A stretch of DNA of 64,000 nt, taken from the NCBI GenBank assembly GCA_001414485.1, contig LLEY01000139.1:1-64000 (forward strand), written 5' to 3'. Position 1 is the stretch's first letter. Every line of letters begins with the position of its first letter. The position numbers were made by a program, and so were the translations under genes. Below, in pieces: positions 1 through 12,155 of the stretch. The DNA is from Calycina herbarum (Eukaryota > Ascomycota > Leotiomycetes > Helotiales > Pezizellaceae). Under the pieces are notes generated by a model that made no database searches, was not told where the DNA came from, and saw only the letters and a list, made by a program, of their open reading frames with translations.

Positions 1-769
1 GTAGTCTTATATAATCTAAAAGTCTACTAGTAGAGACAGCCACTTCTTACTAGCTTCTTTATATATATAAGTCTCTATATAAAGGTAGCTATAAGCCTGG
101 GCTCCTTGGTTTGAGAAGAAGGCTATATCACCCGCTATGGGATAACGTAATCGTAACAGATATAGCCGCAGGTCTAAGTATAAGTAGTATATATACGAGT
201 TTTCGTATATATTTACTTATATCTCTAGCTTCACACTCGCTAGAGCTCCTGTCTTAGAGACGTAGGACACGGGTCTCTAAACCTAAAGACTTCACTATTT
301 AGAGGGGGTATACTTACGAATATAACGGTATTCGGTACCGGAAGTCACGTTCTGTTACGTGGTATTACGTGAGAAGCAAATCGATTCCAGAGACCTAAAG
401 TTGGCTCTCCGGGCTTATAACCTGTAGGAGGAACAGGGTAACGTAATAGATTAGGTTATCGTGTATAGATAAGCACAGAGTAGGTCAAGTGATCGTTAAA
501 TCACGTTTCTATAGAATCGGTAGATAAGTATAAGTAAAAGACTTAAAATTGACTTGATTTCTAACTATAAGAATAGTAGAGAGCTATATATACTTCTAGG
601 ATAAGTATTAGAAGCTTCTATAGCTTATAAATATAATAGTTACTAGAAGATTCTAAGGATCACGTGTTTACGTAACCGAGAACGTAACCGAATCTTCTAG
701 ACAACACTAGAAAGAACTAGTATAGACTAAGGTTTAAACCTAAAGCCTATTAGTAAGTAAGGTAATTAT
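1..769. other. AT-rich decayed repeat, unassigned
   Basis: No sustained reading frame is visible. The stretch is AT-rich with many TA steps, like the RIP-decayed repeats that follow, but I could not match it to the internal region of the Gypsy element at 41037-47868, which resembles this block only from about 770 onward. It may belong to another repeat cut by the window edge. Confidence 0.5.
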
Positions 770-1394
770 TACCTAATACTAATATTAGTATATCGAGAAC
801 TACTGTCTACGACTATTAATAACTAGCTTACTTATATTTAGGTCTTAAAAATCAAGGGATTATATAAGGAACTTATAGAAGATTTATAGTTTATTATAGA
901 AAGAAACATATACTACTATAATAAACGACGTAGTTAGAAGCTAATACTAAAAGAGAGAGATAAAGTCTACTTAGTATAAAAAAACATTAATATAAAAAGA
1001 CTAAGTAATAAACTAGATTATAAAAAACTTAGACTATTTAAGATTAAATAAGTTAAGAGACCTTTAAATTATAAATTAGTATTACTAAAGATAATAAACA
1101 TCTACCTAGTATTCTATATATCCCTACTCGAACTAGTACTACTAGGAGTACTACTAGCCCTATTTATAGAAATTTAACTAGTTAATCTAAATACTAAATA
1201 TAAAGTTAAAAGGATTCTTAACTATAAGATTATTAGAAGTAAGATAAAGTATTTAATTAAATAGTTAGATTACCTATACTTAGAAAATACTTAAGAGCTA
1301 AAAAGCAATCTTAACTATTGCTTAGAGGAACTTTAGAAGTTCTACTACTAAAACCTAGGGTTACTTACATCTTATAGTTAGAAGGAAAAGCCTT

Positions 1395-1930
1395 AAGGAA
1401 AGCTGAATCAAGGGTCGGCTTGTTAATAAAAGCAGGGTTGCTAGAAGAAGAAGAGGCCGCTAGCTGAGTAATCTCTAATTCCCTCTCTTCTTTCTCCTTC
1501 TCTACTCTTTCTTTCTTGTCAGCTTTATCAAGCTCTTATAGGTTAGTAAGACTACGACAGAGTATCTCTTGCTCCTGCTCTATAAGGAAGCGTTATTGTT
1601 TTCGCAGACGAAGGATCTTCTATATAGCTTCTTCTTAAATCTTATAAGCTACTTCTTTCTCCTATTATAACCGCTGCTTCTAAGTATTAATAGATTCCTA
1701 CTCGAAAATTAAGAGTATTCGGTTTTATAACTTAATATTATAAGATTTGCTCTTCCTAGTATACTCGGAGCACTTAGAACTACTAGGAACGCTAATATAT
1801 CAACAGCTGGTTTTTACATTTATATATCGAGTATAAAAGATTATTTTATATCTTAAACGTTTAATTTAAAGAGTGTTAAGAGTTCTATATTATTTAAGCT
1901 TATTCTTTAAGAGAGGTGTTAATAGTATAA
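1395..1930 (-). pseudogene. Antisense Cys-rich/coiled-coil frame of Gypsy element (decayed copy)
   Basis: On the minus strand between the chromodomain and the LTR lies a degraded frame homologous to the antisense frame at 46707-47303. Around 1790-1840 it reads a Cys-rich stretch resembling that copy's (the SSKC Cys is still TGC here but Tyr there), followed by a Gln/Glu/Lys-rich coiled-coil-like part. The start codon position reads ATA instead of ATG and several stops interrupt it, so it cannot be functional. Its value is comparative: it shows that the antisense frame is a family feature. Confidence 0.55.
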
Positions 1931-2017
1931 TAAGAACTAGAGAGGCCGCTAGCCTCTTAATAATATTTCTTAGGCTATACTTAAGCGTAGGGACACGCTA
2001 GTCTAAGAAGAGGATAG

Positions 2018-2480
2018 TATTACGAATTATAGAATATATAGTAAGTAGTCTAGACAGTGTTCTAATAGGATAAGGTATAACATCTAGGAATAGAAGGTAA
2101 TATAAGAGGAAATCAGTAATACAAAAGGCATTTAGGGATTTTAGGATCTTACTATTATAGTAATATTAGAAGTTATATGTAGTTATATAACGTAATCGCC
2201 TATATCGCTCTAATCGCCTTAATCGCGAGCGACGTAAGCGACGTAAGCGATATAAGCAATATAATTAGGATAAAGGTTCTATATAAGACTAGCACGTCTA
2301 CTATTAGATAGGAGCTTCGTACTCAACTTTAGTTATCAATCTTATTATCTTATTTAACATCTTTAATATAAGTAACGAGTTCACTTCTAAGTAAACAATC
2401 TATCGTATCTATACTTCTTACTAGCATACCAACCATCGAGACTTAGTCATCTTTGTTTAGTTCGTTTGAGTTTCGTTACA
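2018..2480 (+). repeat. 3' LTR of Gypsy family A (decayed)
   Basis: About 463 bp aligning along its length with the 475-bp LTRs at 41037 and 47394, ending in GTTTCGTTACA. It begins TATTACGA where the intact copies begin TGTCACGA/TGTTACAA. It shares small indels with the inverted fragment at 9491-9697 that the 41-kb element lacks. Confidence 0.85.
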
Positions 2481-3633
2481 GATAGCCAGCTATTGATGGA
2501 ATTGCCGAGCCATCGGAACAGCCAAGAATACGTGCCAAGTATAGTACAGTATAGATGGTTTCGGAATTGTCAGAGCCGGATCGGTACGGACTTTTGTTAT
2601 TATCCGGCCCTCTTATATATAGATGCCCTTACTCTCTCTTAAGGAAAGACCAATTTGGTCTTTTCCTTCGTATCAGAGCCTAGTATTCGGATATGTCATT
2701 CTATCGAACGCACTTCTATATACCTCTTTTGTAGTAGTATCCGTTTCGTGCTGTTATACTTTCTATTCTTTTTCTCTATTAATCTTATCTTCTTATATTT
2801 TATATCTTTATCTAGAATAATCTATTTATCTAAGTCTAGTTTAAAAAACACTTCTCTTTTTTAGTAATCTAATTCTTTTCTAAACTTAACTATTATATTC
2901 TAAGTATTTAAGAGTATTAATATAATATAACTTTGCTTTAGAGAACTAGTTTATTTTTTATTATTCTTCCTTTTATTATTTAATTTTATTTATCTAATAT
3001 AATACTACTAGTAAAGATAAAAGTTATATTAAGAAGTTTTTATCTATTCTTATCTTATCTAGATATAAGTAATACTTTTTGAATATATCTTTAAAAGTAG
3101 TAAAAAACAAGGCTTTTTAAGACTTAACTTCTAAGAAAAGTAGAGTTATAAAAGTAGATTTTAGTACTATACTTTTAGTATACGTTTAAAGAGTATTTTT
3201 TACGTCTAGATAAGATAAAGATAATATAGTTATAACTAAAATATAAGAATATATATTTATATTATAAATTATAGAAATAAATATTTTAAGAACTTAAACT
3301 CTAAAAATAATAAAGCTAGCTAATAAAGTATATTAGCTTCTATTATAAATAGTTAATAGTAGTCTATATTTACTAAGATTATAAGTAAGAATTAGTAATA
3401 TTTTATAGTATTACTTATCTTCTAGTAGATTTTTACTACTTCTATAGTTCTATCTACCTCTAGTCTTTCTTTTTAGAGTTACTTTTCTACTTTGTATCTA
3501 TTAGAGATAAGCTAAGAAGTAAATAGTAAATTTAAGATATCTTACTAAAGTAAGAGTCTAGAAAGTTATATCTAGACTTCTAGAGTTATATACTATAGAT
3601 AGTCTAGTAGAATCTAAAATATTTAATAATAAT
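2481..3633. other. AT-rich decayed sequence between two elements
   Basis: The first 150 bases are less AT-rich and may be part of another LTR; from about 2750 the sequence is extremely AT-rich. Only short frames occur (for example 2623-2820 and 2655-2864) and none resembles a protein I know. It is the host sequence into which the 3634-9288 element inserted; the other side continues at 9294. Confidence 0.5.
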
Positions 3634-3816
3634 TGTAACGGCTCTCTATAAATGCACCAAAGGAGATGCTTATAGAATAGTACCTGTATTCGAAGAAAAC
3701 TAAACTAAAGAGAGAAGAGGAGAGTTGGTACGCTCTGTCTCTATTTATGTACACTAAGCGAGACTTCGGTAGAACCTCGGCACGTGATCCAGTCGTATGT
3801 AACTGGGACTGTTACA
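3634..3816 (-). repeat. 3' LTR of Gypsy family B
   Basis: 183 bp beginning TGTAACGG and ending TGTTACA. It pairs with 9106-9288; the differences are nearly all transitions. Because the element lies on the minus strand, this is its downstream LTR. Confidence 0.9.
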
Positions 3817-6800
3817 CCACCCCCTTCTTTAACCAGGCCCCCTCTAACCAAGCCGCTTTGTCTTCCGTAGCCATAGAGTCGTTACTCTCTAATTCGCTGT
3901 AATTGTCTCTTCCTGCCTCGTACGTCTCTAGCTACAAAGGAAGAGCCTTTGGAGGCCCGTCAGCTGTTAGATTCGCTAAATAGAATTCCTTTAACATATG
4001 TGGCGAGTAGGCTACGTAGCGAGCTAGGTGCTAGTCAAGGTCCTCGTTATAGCCCTTCTACTTTAATCAGTAGTAAAGAGACTTCTATCGCGTCTTACTT
4101 GTAAGTACTTCCTCAACCTCCTATTCTTCTTCTTTGTTAACGATAATCAGTGGAGGTGGCACACTTACTTATCTAGGCAGAGGATCGTCTAAAGCTTTAC
4201 GTAACTTCTCTAGTACGAAGACAGGATAGACTCTAATAGAGGATGGTAACTAGAGTCTAAAAGCAGAGCTAACTTCCTTAAGGATCTTAAAAGGTCTAGC
4301 TATCTAGTGGTCTAACTTCCAGCTAGGTCTTTACATATTCCAGTCCTTTATAGTAATAAAAACTATATCACCGACTCTAAAGTCTACTTCTTGTCTATGT
4401 CTATTCACGTCCCGTTCTTTCTTTTCTTAAGCTTTTACTATATTTGCTCGGCCGACGTCTAGTACTTCTTAAAGAGTCTTCGTAACTGTTATAGCTTCTT
4501 CTTATGATAGCCTCTCTTATATAGTCGAGGGTTTAGGCGTATACTAGTCAAAAGACGTTCTTAGTAAGTAGCTCTTTTATAATTCGAACGAGGACATTCT
4601 AATAGTACTATGAGGTAGTATAAGCTAAGCGTGGTCTATCATTAGAAGTAGCTCTAACTAATTATTCTAGTAGTAATTTATATATAGCCGTAAGCGCTGA
4701 TCTAGGTACCGGTTTATAATTTCGGTTTATCTGTCTGTCTAGGTATGATTTATAGTCGAAAGTCGAAGCTAGACGCCGAGGATTCGCGTAAATTCTCGCT
4801 AGAAGGCAGAGATAAACTAAGGGCCTCTGTTAGAGATAATACTCTCTAGGATTCCGTAATATTATAATACATGCTGTAAGTATAGCCTAGCCATCTACTT
4901 AGCCGTCACTTCCTTTTAACACAGGATAGAGATAGATTATTTAGATAATCAGTCGATAACTACGAATACGTTATCAAAGCTATACTTATTAGCTAAGAAG
5001 GATTTAAAGTCTATTACCACGTGTTACTATATACGTAATAGGACTAGAAGTAGGTGTAGATAACCAGGGGTCTTATCTCTTAGCATATCCGCTCTTCGAC
5101 ATTCGTAACAGTTACGTACGTATTACGTAATGTCAGACTTCATATTTCGCTAGATATATCTCGAGCGAAGGATCTAGTAGGTCTTGTCTCGTCTAGGGTA
5201 GGCTAGCAGTACTTAGTTGTGTACTTTATAGATCAGGTCTATCTATAAAGTATCGATATCTAGTACTATTAAGCAGCCTTAATAAAGTAGTAGGTCTTCC
5301 TCTAAGACGTACAGAGAGTCTTCGTCGTTCTCAGCCTATAATCATAAAGCTTAAAGTGTCTTAGCATCCTTATTTACTTTACAGATTCGTTTAGAGAGCG
5401 TAAGAGACTCTTAGAAGTGGTCGTCGTCGACTAGAGCCAGCGTAATAGAGCTTATTTCAACCCTAAGGTCTTTAAGTGTTTCTATATCGACTTATTCTTT
5501 CGTTAAGAGTATATAGGTCTAGTATTGTTCTTTCAGCTCCTTCTAAGTCTATAACTCGTCCGTTTTTCGTGTTAAAGCGTCTGCCTTTCTATTCTCTTTT
5601 CTAGAATAGTATATTACTATAAAGTAGTATTCGGCTAAAGCTTTAGCCTATCTAGCTTAACGTGTAGTAAGCTGCTTTATCGTTATAAAGTACTTGAGTG
5701 CTTTATAGTTAGTATAAATATAAACTTTCTTATATATACTTTATAATTCCAGTCTCTATTCTATAAGCAAGCGTACGATTACGAGTATCTCTTTATTGTA
5801 AATCTTATAATTATACTTAGCTAAGGACATAACCTTACTAAAGTAAGCTACTAGGTACTATTCACCGTCTACTTGCTATTATTATAGTATCCTAGCGATT
5901 ATCCCGTCTAAGGCGTCTATCTCGATCATTGTAGGAAGCTCTAGAAAGTAGTAGTAAAGAACTGGTGCTATCGTAAGACATTCTTTCAGCTCCTTAAAAG
6001 CGTCTTAGCAGCTTTTGTCGAAGTTAAAGGGTACGTTGTCCTTTGTAAGACGTATAAGTAGTTTTATAATAATTCTATAATTCCGTATAAACCTCCGGTA
6101 GAAGTTATAAAAGCCTAGGAAGCTCTAGACGCCTTTTACTATATCTGGTGCTTACTAATTCTAGACTACTATAACTTTTTCTAGATCTACTTTAATACTG
6201 TCAGTCCTAATAATAAAGCTAAGGTATTTTGTCTTCTTAACGTTAAATTCGCATTTCTTAATATCTACTTATAAGCTAGTATCTTATAGTTACTAGAGGA
6301 CTTTTCGTACGTGTTCCTTATACTCTAATATGTTCAAAGAATAGATAAGGATATCGTCTAAATAGTCAAAAAGTACGTCGTTTATATACTACTAGTATAT
6401 AGATAGTCTATTCGTAAGTCCAAAGGGTAGAACCTTATACTTATACGTTCCGTAATATATATAGAAAGTAGTTAGTTCTTCAGAATCAGGATCCATTTGT
6501 ATACGATAGAAAGCTTAACAGATATCGAGTTTCGTAAAGATACGAGCTTGGCTAATACAGGCTAGCGTTTTATCGATAAGAGAAAGTAGATAGCAGTCTT
6601 TTCGAGTAAGGTTATTAAGCTTCTAGAAGTCGATATAAAAGCGTAATCTTCCGTCTACCTTCTTAATAAATAGTACTAGAGTAGTAAAAGAGGACTAGCT
6701 ATACTCTATAAATCCCTTATAAAGGTTGTCTAAGATATATTCCTTTATAGTAAGTAGCTCTTTAGTCGACATCTTATATAGTAGGGAATATCCAAGAGTA

Positions 6801-8900
6801 TCTATTCCTTCTAGCTATATTTTATAGTTATAATATCGGTAAGATAGTAGAGTATCTAAAGCTTCCTTTAAGAATATATCTATAAAATCTACATACTTCT
6901 CTAGAACCTCTAGTATTACTATATAATCCTCTTCTCGTCTAGCTATAATACTGTTAATCTCGTATAAGCTAGTAGTAAACATCTCGCTATCTTCCTAAAG
7001 TAAATAGTAGTATATTCCTACTACGGATATAGTAGAGATGTTAATTATTATAGAAGGTTCTTACTTTAGAAAGGGCTTTCGTTAATAGACTAGGGTAAGT
7101 ACTTTCTTAAGTAATCCCTCGAGTTCCTGTTTTATAATCCGGTATTATACTTATATAGAAGACTAGTAGTTGCTTTCGTAGATCGTAGGTACGTATTCTA
7201 GATATTCTATTATATAGAGTTCTAGAATAGATCGGCTATTCTATCTCTATAATTCGTCTATTTCTATTACAAGGTTATAAGCGTCTGCCTAATTCTAGTA
7301 AAAGAGTATAGGGTCCTTAGAACGAATAGCTTCGCGCGAGAGAGGGGTAGGCTACTAAGCAGAGAAGTAAGGCTTGAGTTCCTCTAGCTAGAGTAACTTT
7401 CGATAAGTTACGTCGATATTAATATAAAAGTATTTAAAGAATTTTTAGCTGAGGATGACGTTGTATAATCCTAGGTCTAGTAGAATAAAGAGTATGTTAA
7501 AGAATTTATAGCTATCTAATATATAATTAGAGAGGAGGTAGTAAGTAGCTTCTCTACTAATCTCTCTATTATATCTATAAATCTTTATAGGTATAGGAAG
7601 TCTTTTTATTTTAAGGTTATAGAACTTCGCTAAGTTGTAGCTAAATTAGGCGTCTATAAAAGAGAATATATTTACTCCTAGGTTACTAAGAGCAATGGTT
7701 TATATACTATATCTATTAATTATTATTATACTAGGTAAAGTAAACGCTTTTCTACTAACTAATAACTATAGATTAATCTTAAAGAGATTAATCCTATATT
7801 TACCTAAGGTAGAGTCTTCTTTTAGGTATATTCGTTTCCTGACTTAGATCTAGCTTCTTCTTCTTTCTCTAGCTCGCTTAAGTCTACCTTCTTATAGACT
7901 CTTAGCTATGGGTAGGACTTGATGTAATAGCCGACTTCTCTATAGTTATAACATATGTTAGTAGAGGAGTGAATACCAGCTACGCGAGTAGGAATTTCTA
8001 GAGAACGTGTAGCTATAGCTGTATTTATAGCTATAGTAGATAGATACTTACTTATACGCTTTCTAACCTTTTCTTCTACAATGTCTTATAAGTCGTTGTC
8101 GACGCTACTAGCAAGAGTATAAAAGAAGTCTATATCTCTCTTAGCTTAAAGTCTAATAACTATAAGGGCTTGTCAGAGGTTAATAGTCAACTTATTAAAA
8201 AGGTCGTTAATTCTATCTTACTTTAGAGCTCTAAACTTATCTACCAGCTTCTAGAACTTTACTTAAAACTCGTAGAACGTCTCTTAAGCTATTCGTAGCT
8301 CTTAGTACTTCTTATAGGCCTTGTTATAAACGTACGGACTAACTGTAATATTATAGAGGTAAGCTAGCATCTCGTTATAAGTAGTAAATCAGTTATTAAC
8401 ATCGAACTTATATTTTAGGTAAATATAATCACGTACTTAGCTAGTAGTAGCGTAATATACTAGATTTATCTTTACCTTCTTAGATTCGAAGTAGTCGGTA
8501 TTAATATATAGCTTTACTATAATTTTAATCTCCTAGGTGTCGTATATAATCTAGTCGTCTTCTATTGTAAACGTATATAGATTCTCTACTTTACTAGTCT
8601 TCTTAGAAGACTAGGTAGCAGGAGTAGATTAGACAACCTTTTTAGCTTTAAGCTCTATAGAGGTATATTCACAGTATACGTGTATTTCTACTACTTAAGA
8701 GGTAGATCTAGTATTAACTTTAAGGTAGTAGACCTTATCTATAAGAGTAGTTATCGTCTAAAGGATTTATTATAAGGCATCGTCGACTATAAGAGGAGGA
8801 GGTAACTTAGACTTTGCTACTATAGAAGAGCTAGTAGTAGCCTTGCTAGTAGGTGGAGGTGGTGGTGCTATGGCTTAGGAAGAGGTCTTAGTCTTTTAAG
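3817..8900 (-). pseudogene. Decayed gag-pol of Gypsy family B
   Basis: Read on the minus strand, the region gives Gag (about 8900-7900), protease/RT (RT box with YLDDILIYS near 6340-6375), RNase H and integrase (lower coordinates, less clearly read) and a C-terminal chromodomain (about 4135-4000) with a W/K-rich core. Chromodomains in this position target insertion to heterochromatin in chromoviruses (family knowledge). The zinc knuckle near 7905-7960 keeps its spacing but two Cys and the His codon read Tyr, and many Trp/Gln codons read TAG. No functional polyprotein can be made. Domain limits are approximate. Confidence 0.85.
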
Positions 8901-9105
8901 AGCTAGTGTTGATAGTAGGTAGCAAAGGTAAAGGTAAAGGTAGAGGCTCTTCGTCTGATTACTTATCGAGCTAGCTAAGGGAGGAGCGTCGTAACTTATT
9001 ACCGTGTACGAAGGGATTTGCTATAAGGTGAATGTATATGTTTTCGTTCGTCAGTTTTAGGATATTCGTATGCCTTCCTAGGCGAGAGTGTAAGTTTAGT
9101 TTTAG

Positions 9106-9288
9106 TATAACAGCCCTCTATAAATATACTAAAGAAGATACTTATAGAATAGTATCTATATTCGAAGAAAACTAAACTAAAGAGAGAAGAGGAGAGTTAG
9201 TACGCTCTGTCTCTATTTATGTACACTAAGCGAGACTTCGGTAGAACCTCGGCACGTGATCCAGTCGTATGTGACTAGGACTGTTATA
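9106..9288 (-). repeat. 5' LTR of Gypsy family B
   Basis: 183 bp, the upstream LTR in element orientation. Begins TATAACAG and ends TGTTATA; compared with 3634-3816 it carries extra G-to-A and C-to-T changes, including loss of the terminal TG/CA. Confidence 0.9.
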
Positions 9289-9490
9289 ATAATTATCTCT
9301 AAAAAAGATATTACTACTCTTAGCGATTATATTAGTCTAAGTAATAAGTATAAGTAATAATATCTTAAATAAATATACTCTTTAGATTATCTCTTTATAA
9401 GTATTATATAGTATCTAAGTTTAAACAGATCTCTAAGTAAATACGCGAGTTCTAAGTAAACAAATCAAAAGTCCTAAGTCCTCTTTTATA

Positions 9491-9697
9491 ACGAAACTCA
9501 AACGAACTAAACAAAGATGACTAAGTCTCGAAGGTTGGTATATAGGTAAGAAGTACAGATGCGCCGGGTTGTTCACTTAGAAGTGAACTCGTTACTTGTA
9601 TTAAAGATGTTAAATAATATAATAAGATTAATAACTAAAGTTGAGCACGAAGCTTCTATCTAATAGCAGATGTGCTAGTCTTATATAGAACCTTCGT
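9491..9697 (-). repeat. Truncated inverted LTR of Gypsy family A
   Basis: The reverse complement of the 3' half of the family A LTR (starting at the complement of GTTTCGTTA). It stops abruptly near 9697, after which the sequence is no longer repeat-like. It resembles the LTR at 2018-2480 more than those at 41 and 47 kb. Confidence 0.8.
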
Positions 9698-11370
9698 TCA
9701 TGTTAGAGTCCTGCTTAGCAGGAGTCCTGAAGATGGAGTCTGACTCTATTTCTAGGGCTCCTTAAAACTGGACTCCATCACCTGACTGCTCCTAACCGAG
9801 TCATGTGATATAACTGTAATAAGATCCCAGGATTGCATATCCTACTACATTTAATCCTTTCTTCCTTTCAGGGTTATAATAGTGCTCGTCCTGTCAGGGC
9901 GTCGCCTGGACTTCGTCACGTGCTGGCACGTGATTCGTGACATCTTTCTTCACTTATGTTATTACTATCTCTACAGGGATCCTAAGGATGCGAGATATCT
10001 CTATTACCTTGTTTCTCGGAGTCTGATTCGTAGCTTGCTGCCAAGTTGGAAAAGTCTCTTCGCTATCGGAGATACAACGATCAGACATAAAACTTTCCCC
10101 TCTTTCTAATTCAAGATTATCTGAACAATGCCCCCTCGTCGACTTCTAATTTACTACCGACTATTTTCAAAAATTCAGATTTGTTAAAATGCTGTTGGAA
10201 GATTCACGTCTAGACTTAACTTTTAAAATTTACGGCGTTGAGCAAGCCGGCACGCAGCAACCTACAAGAAGACTAGCTTCAGCGAGAGCAACAATACAGA
10301 CCATACGTCTATAACCATTTTTCTTCTGACCTTGATGGTGTCCCAGTTCTCTTCCGAGGATCAATTTATAGACGAGTAAAGGACTGCTGTGAATCATCTA
10401 CTGAGTGGTTATAGGTTGAGAAGGTGCGAATCGATATGTGAGTGACTATGTAAAACATTATCTGTGAGAGGCCTCCAATTGGCTAGACCTCTATTGAATT
10501 CCTTGTTTGCTGTGAATCTATAAACTTCAGTAAAACTACCTCATGGGACCTCGCGAAGAATTAGCCGACATCCGAAGAAGCTGAATCTAAATATCAGGCG
10601 ACCACCACACAAGCTTACGATCAATCAAAGCAGTCTATGGCTGGGTACTCTCGTCGATTCTGGAATTATTGTCGGTTTCAAAACTACTGTCGAAAGATCT
10701 AAAAGTTCGGATTTCTACTGGAAAAAAGGTCAAAAATTCCCGTCCGGGCTCAGATTCTAAAAATCGGTCGAGCAAGCTGGCCTCGGCTAGCTCGTAAAAG
10801 AGAGCGGTCTCGAGGGCAACAACACAGCCTATGATTAAGTCGAGGTCGTCTTACGTTGACTTGACATCCGTTGTAGGCAAACTCCCTCAATTTATAGACG
10901 TGGAAAGAGCTTCATCGGATCAAGTTCGGGAATTTCTATGACGGTGATTGAGTACTTTCTCGTCTGCAAAATTCTTGGATAATCGCAACAAGCTAGTTGA
11001 TTTGCATTGGAAGAACTCTCTTTACCTGGACATTTAAGAAAACTCCTACTACTCGCACTCAGCTTACGCAAAACTTAATGCTGTAAGTCCCTTCTACTGC
11101 CAAGTCCCCCACCTCTTCATCAGCAAAATCCGAATAACCACTATTCGCTAAAAAGCTACTGTCAACACAACAATTCACGTCAACCCAAACTCTACCGTCG
11201 AAATAAAAAGACCTTTGTTTTAGTTAAGAAAAGAGCAAGACATGCGTGGTATTCAAGTATTCCCAAAATTCCACGTTCAAAATTTTCCGCGAGATGTCTG
11301 GTACTCGTACCGTCTCGCGGGTACCACTGGCCGGAGTCCAGAACATAGGCCTAATTCACCACCCGAACCT
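9698..11370. other. Gene-poor spacer with a possible diverged duplication
   Basis: Base composition returns to normal. The longest frame, 9882-10109, has no recognisable features. Two stretches, about 10166-10300 and about 10735-10845, share order and partial identity (an AAAATT part, a GAGCAAGC part and a GAG.GCAACAA.ACAG part), suggesting an old tandem duplication of roughly 0.57 kb. No gene is called. Confidence 0.4.
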
Positions 11371-12155
11371 TTGATGATATTTCTTAGTAAAGGAAATATA
11401 TAAGAGGTAAATATAAAGTAACTTATAATAAAACTAGTAGACTATTCGTTCCTATCTATATATAGATAGCGTACTAGAAGAGAAAAGTAGACTTTTCTAC
11501 TATCTCTCGATAATAATAAACTTAGTTATTCTAAAGCTTAAAGTAATAAAGAGCTTATATATAAGTATTATAATATTTTATTATTCTAGAGCTATATCTC
11601 TCTTAAGTTTTATATCTAATTTATTAAGCTATTATTAATAATCCTCTCTTTTTTAGCGAGTAAGAATAGATTAGTTTCTAGAATACTTAAGGTAATATTT
11701 ATACTTTATCTTTATATTAAGAGGCTAATATCTCTTACTATCTATCTTAGAAGAAGAGATAAAGAGTATAAAACAAGTCTCTTAAGAGGAATTAGTAAGC
11801 TTATTAATAATAAGTATAATAAAGAAATACTTAAGAAAATAATAAATAAAAGAGAAATAAGAGAAAAGAGATCTTTCTTATATAAATACTTCTAAATTAA
11901 TTAAAAAAGTAAAAAGAGAGCTTCGTTTACTTAGAAGATAGACTTAGTCTCTAGAAATTAAACTCCTATCTACTAAGGTTCTATTTTAGATTTATATATA
12001 AAGATATATATAAATCTAAAATAGAAAGCGAGTATATTATAGTTAGAACTTATATATAACAAAAGTAGAAATAGTCTTATAAATAACAATTAGTAGATAA
12101 ATTTTTATACCTATAAAGTCCGAGTCTTAGTATATTATTAACTAATACTAAATAC
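11371..12155. other. AT-rich block before the P450 gene
   Basis: Strongly AT-rich, RIP-like sequence with no frame worth calling. It ends about 40 bp from the P450 stop codon. A perfect 22-bp inverted repeat lies at 11979-12026. The origin of the block was not identified. Confidence 0.5.
11979..12026. repeat. Perfect 22-bp inverted repeat, 4-nt loop
   Basis: Arms 11979-12000 and 12005-12026 are exact reverse complements around the loop AAGA. The arm contains CTATTTTAGATTTATA. It lies about 130 bp beyond the 3' end of the convergently placed P450 gene. Confidence 0.85.

Larger units (their letters stand above)
770..2480 (+). mobile_element. 3' part of a decayed Ty3/Gypsy chromovirus with 3' LTR
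   Basis: This is a second copy of the family seen complete at 41037-47868. It holds the end of the integrase/pol frame (about 790-1140), a chromodomain-like segment around 1195-1350, an antisense frame (about 1395-1930), then a 3' LTR. All frames are broken by TAG/TAA stops and the differences from the other copy are mostly C/T and G/A transitions, as expected of RIP. The 5' part and 5' LTR are missing or lie beyond the left edge. The copy is more decayed than the one at 41 kb. Confidence 0.8.
3634..9288 (-). mobile_element. Complete decayed Ty3/Gypsy chromovirus (family B)
   Basis: A 5.66-kb element bounded by 183-bp LTRs (3634-3816 and 9106-9288) and flanked by the 5-bp duplication ATAAT at 3629-3633 and 9289-9293. 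Coding runs on the minus strand: a Gag zinc knuckle near 7905-7960, reverse transcriptase near 6340-6560 with the YLDD catalytic box, and a chromodomain near 4000-4135 followed by a purine-rich tract (plus-strand ccacccccttctt at 3817) next to the 3' LTR. The frame is continuous apart from TAG/TAA codons at expected Trp/Gln positions and Cys-to-Tyr and His-to-Tyr changes, which points to RIP rather than indel decay. Confidence 0.92.

Noticed and set aside
9882..10109. 75-codon frame beside the truncated LTR
   Set aside because: No domain, no coherent composition and adjacent to repeat debris.
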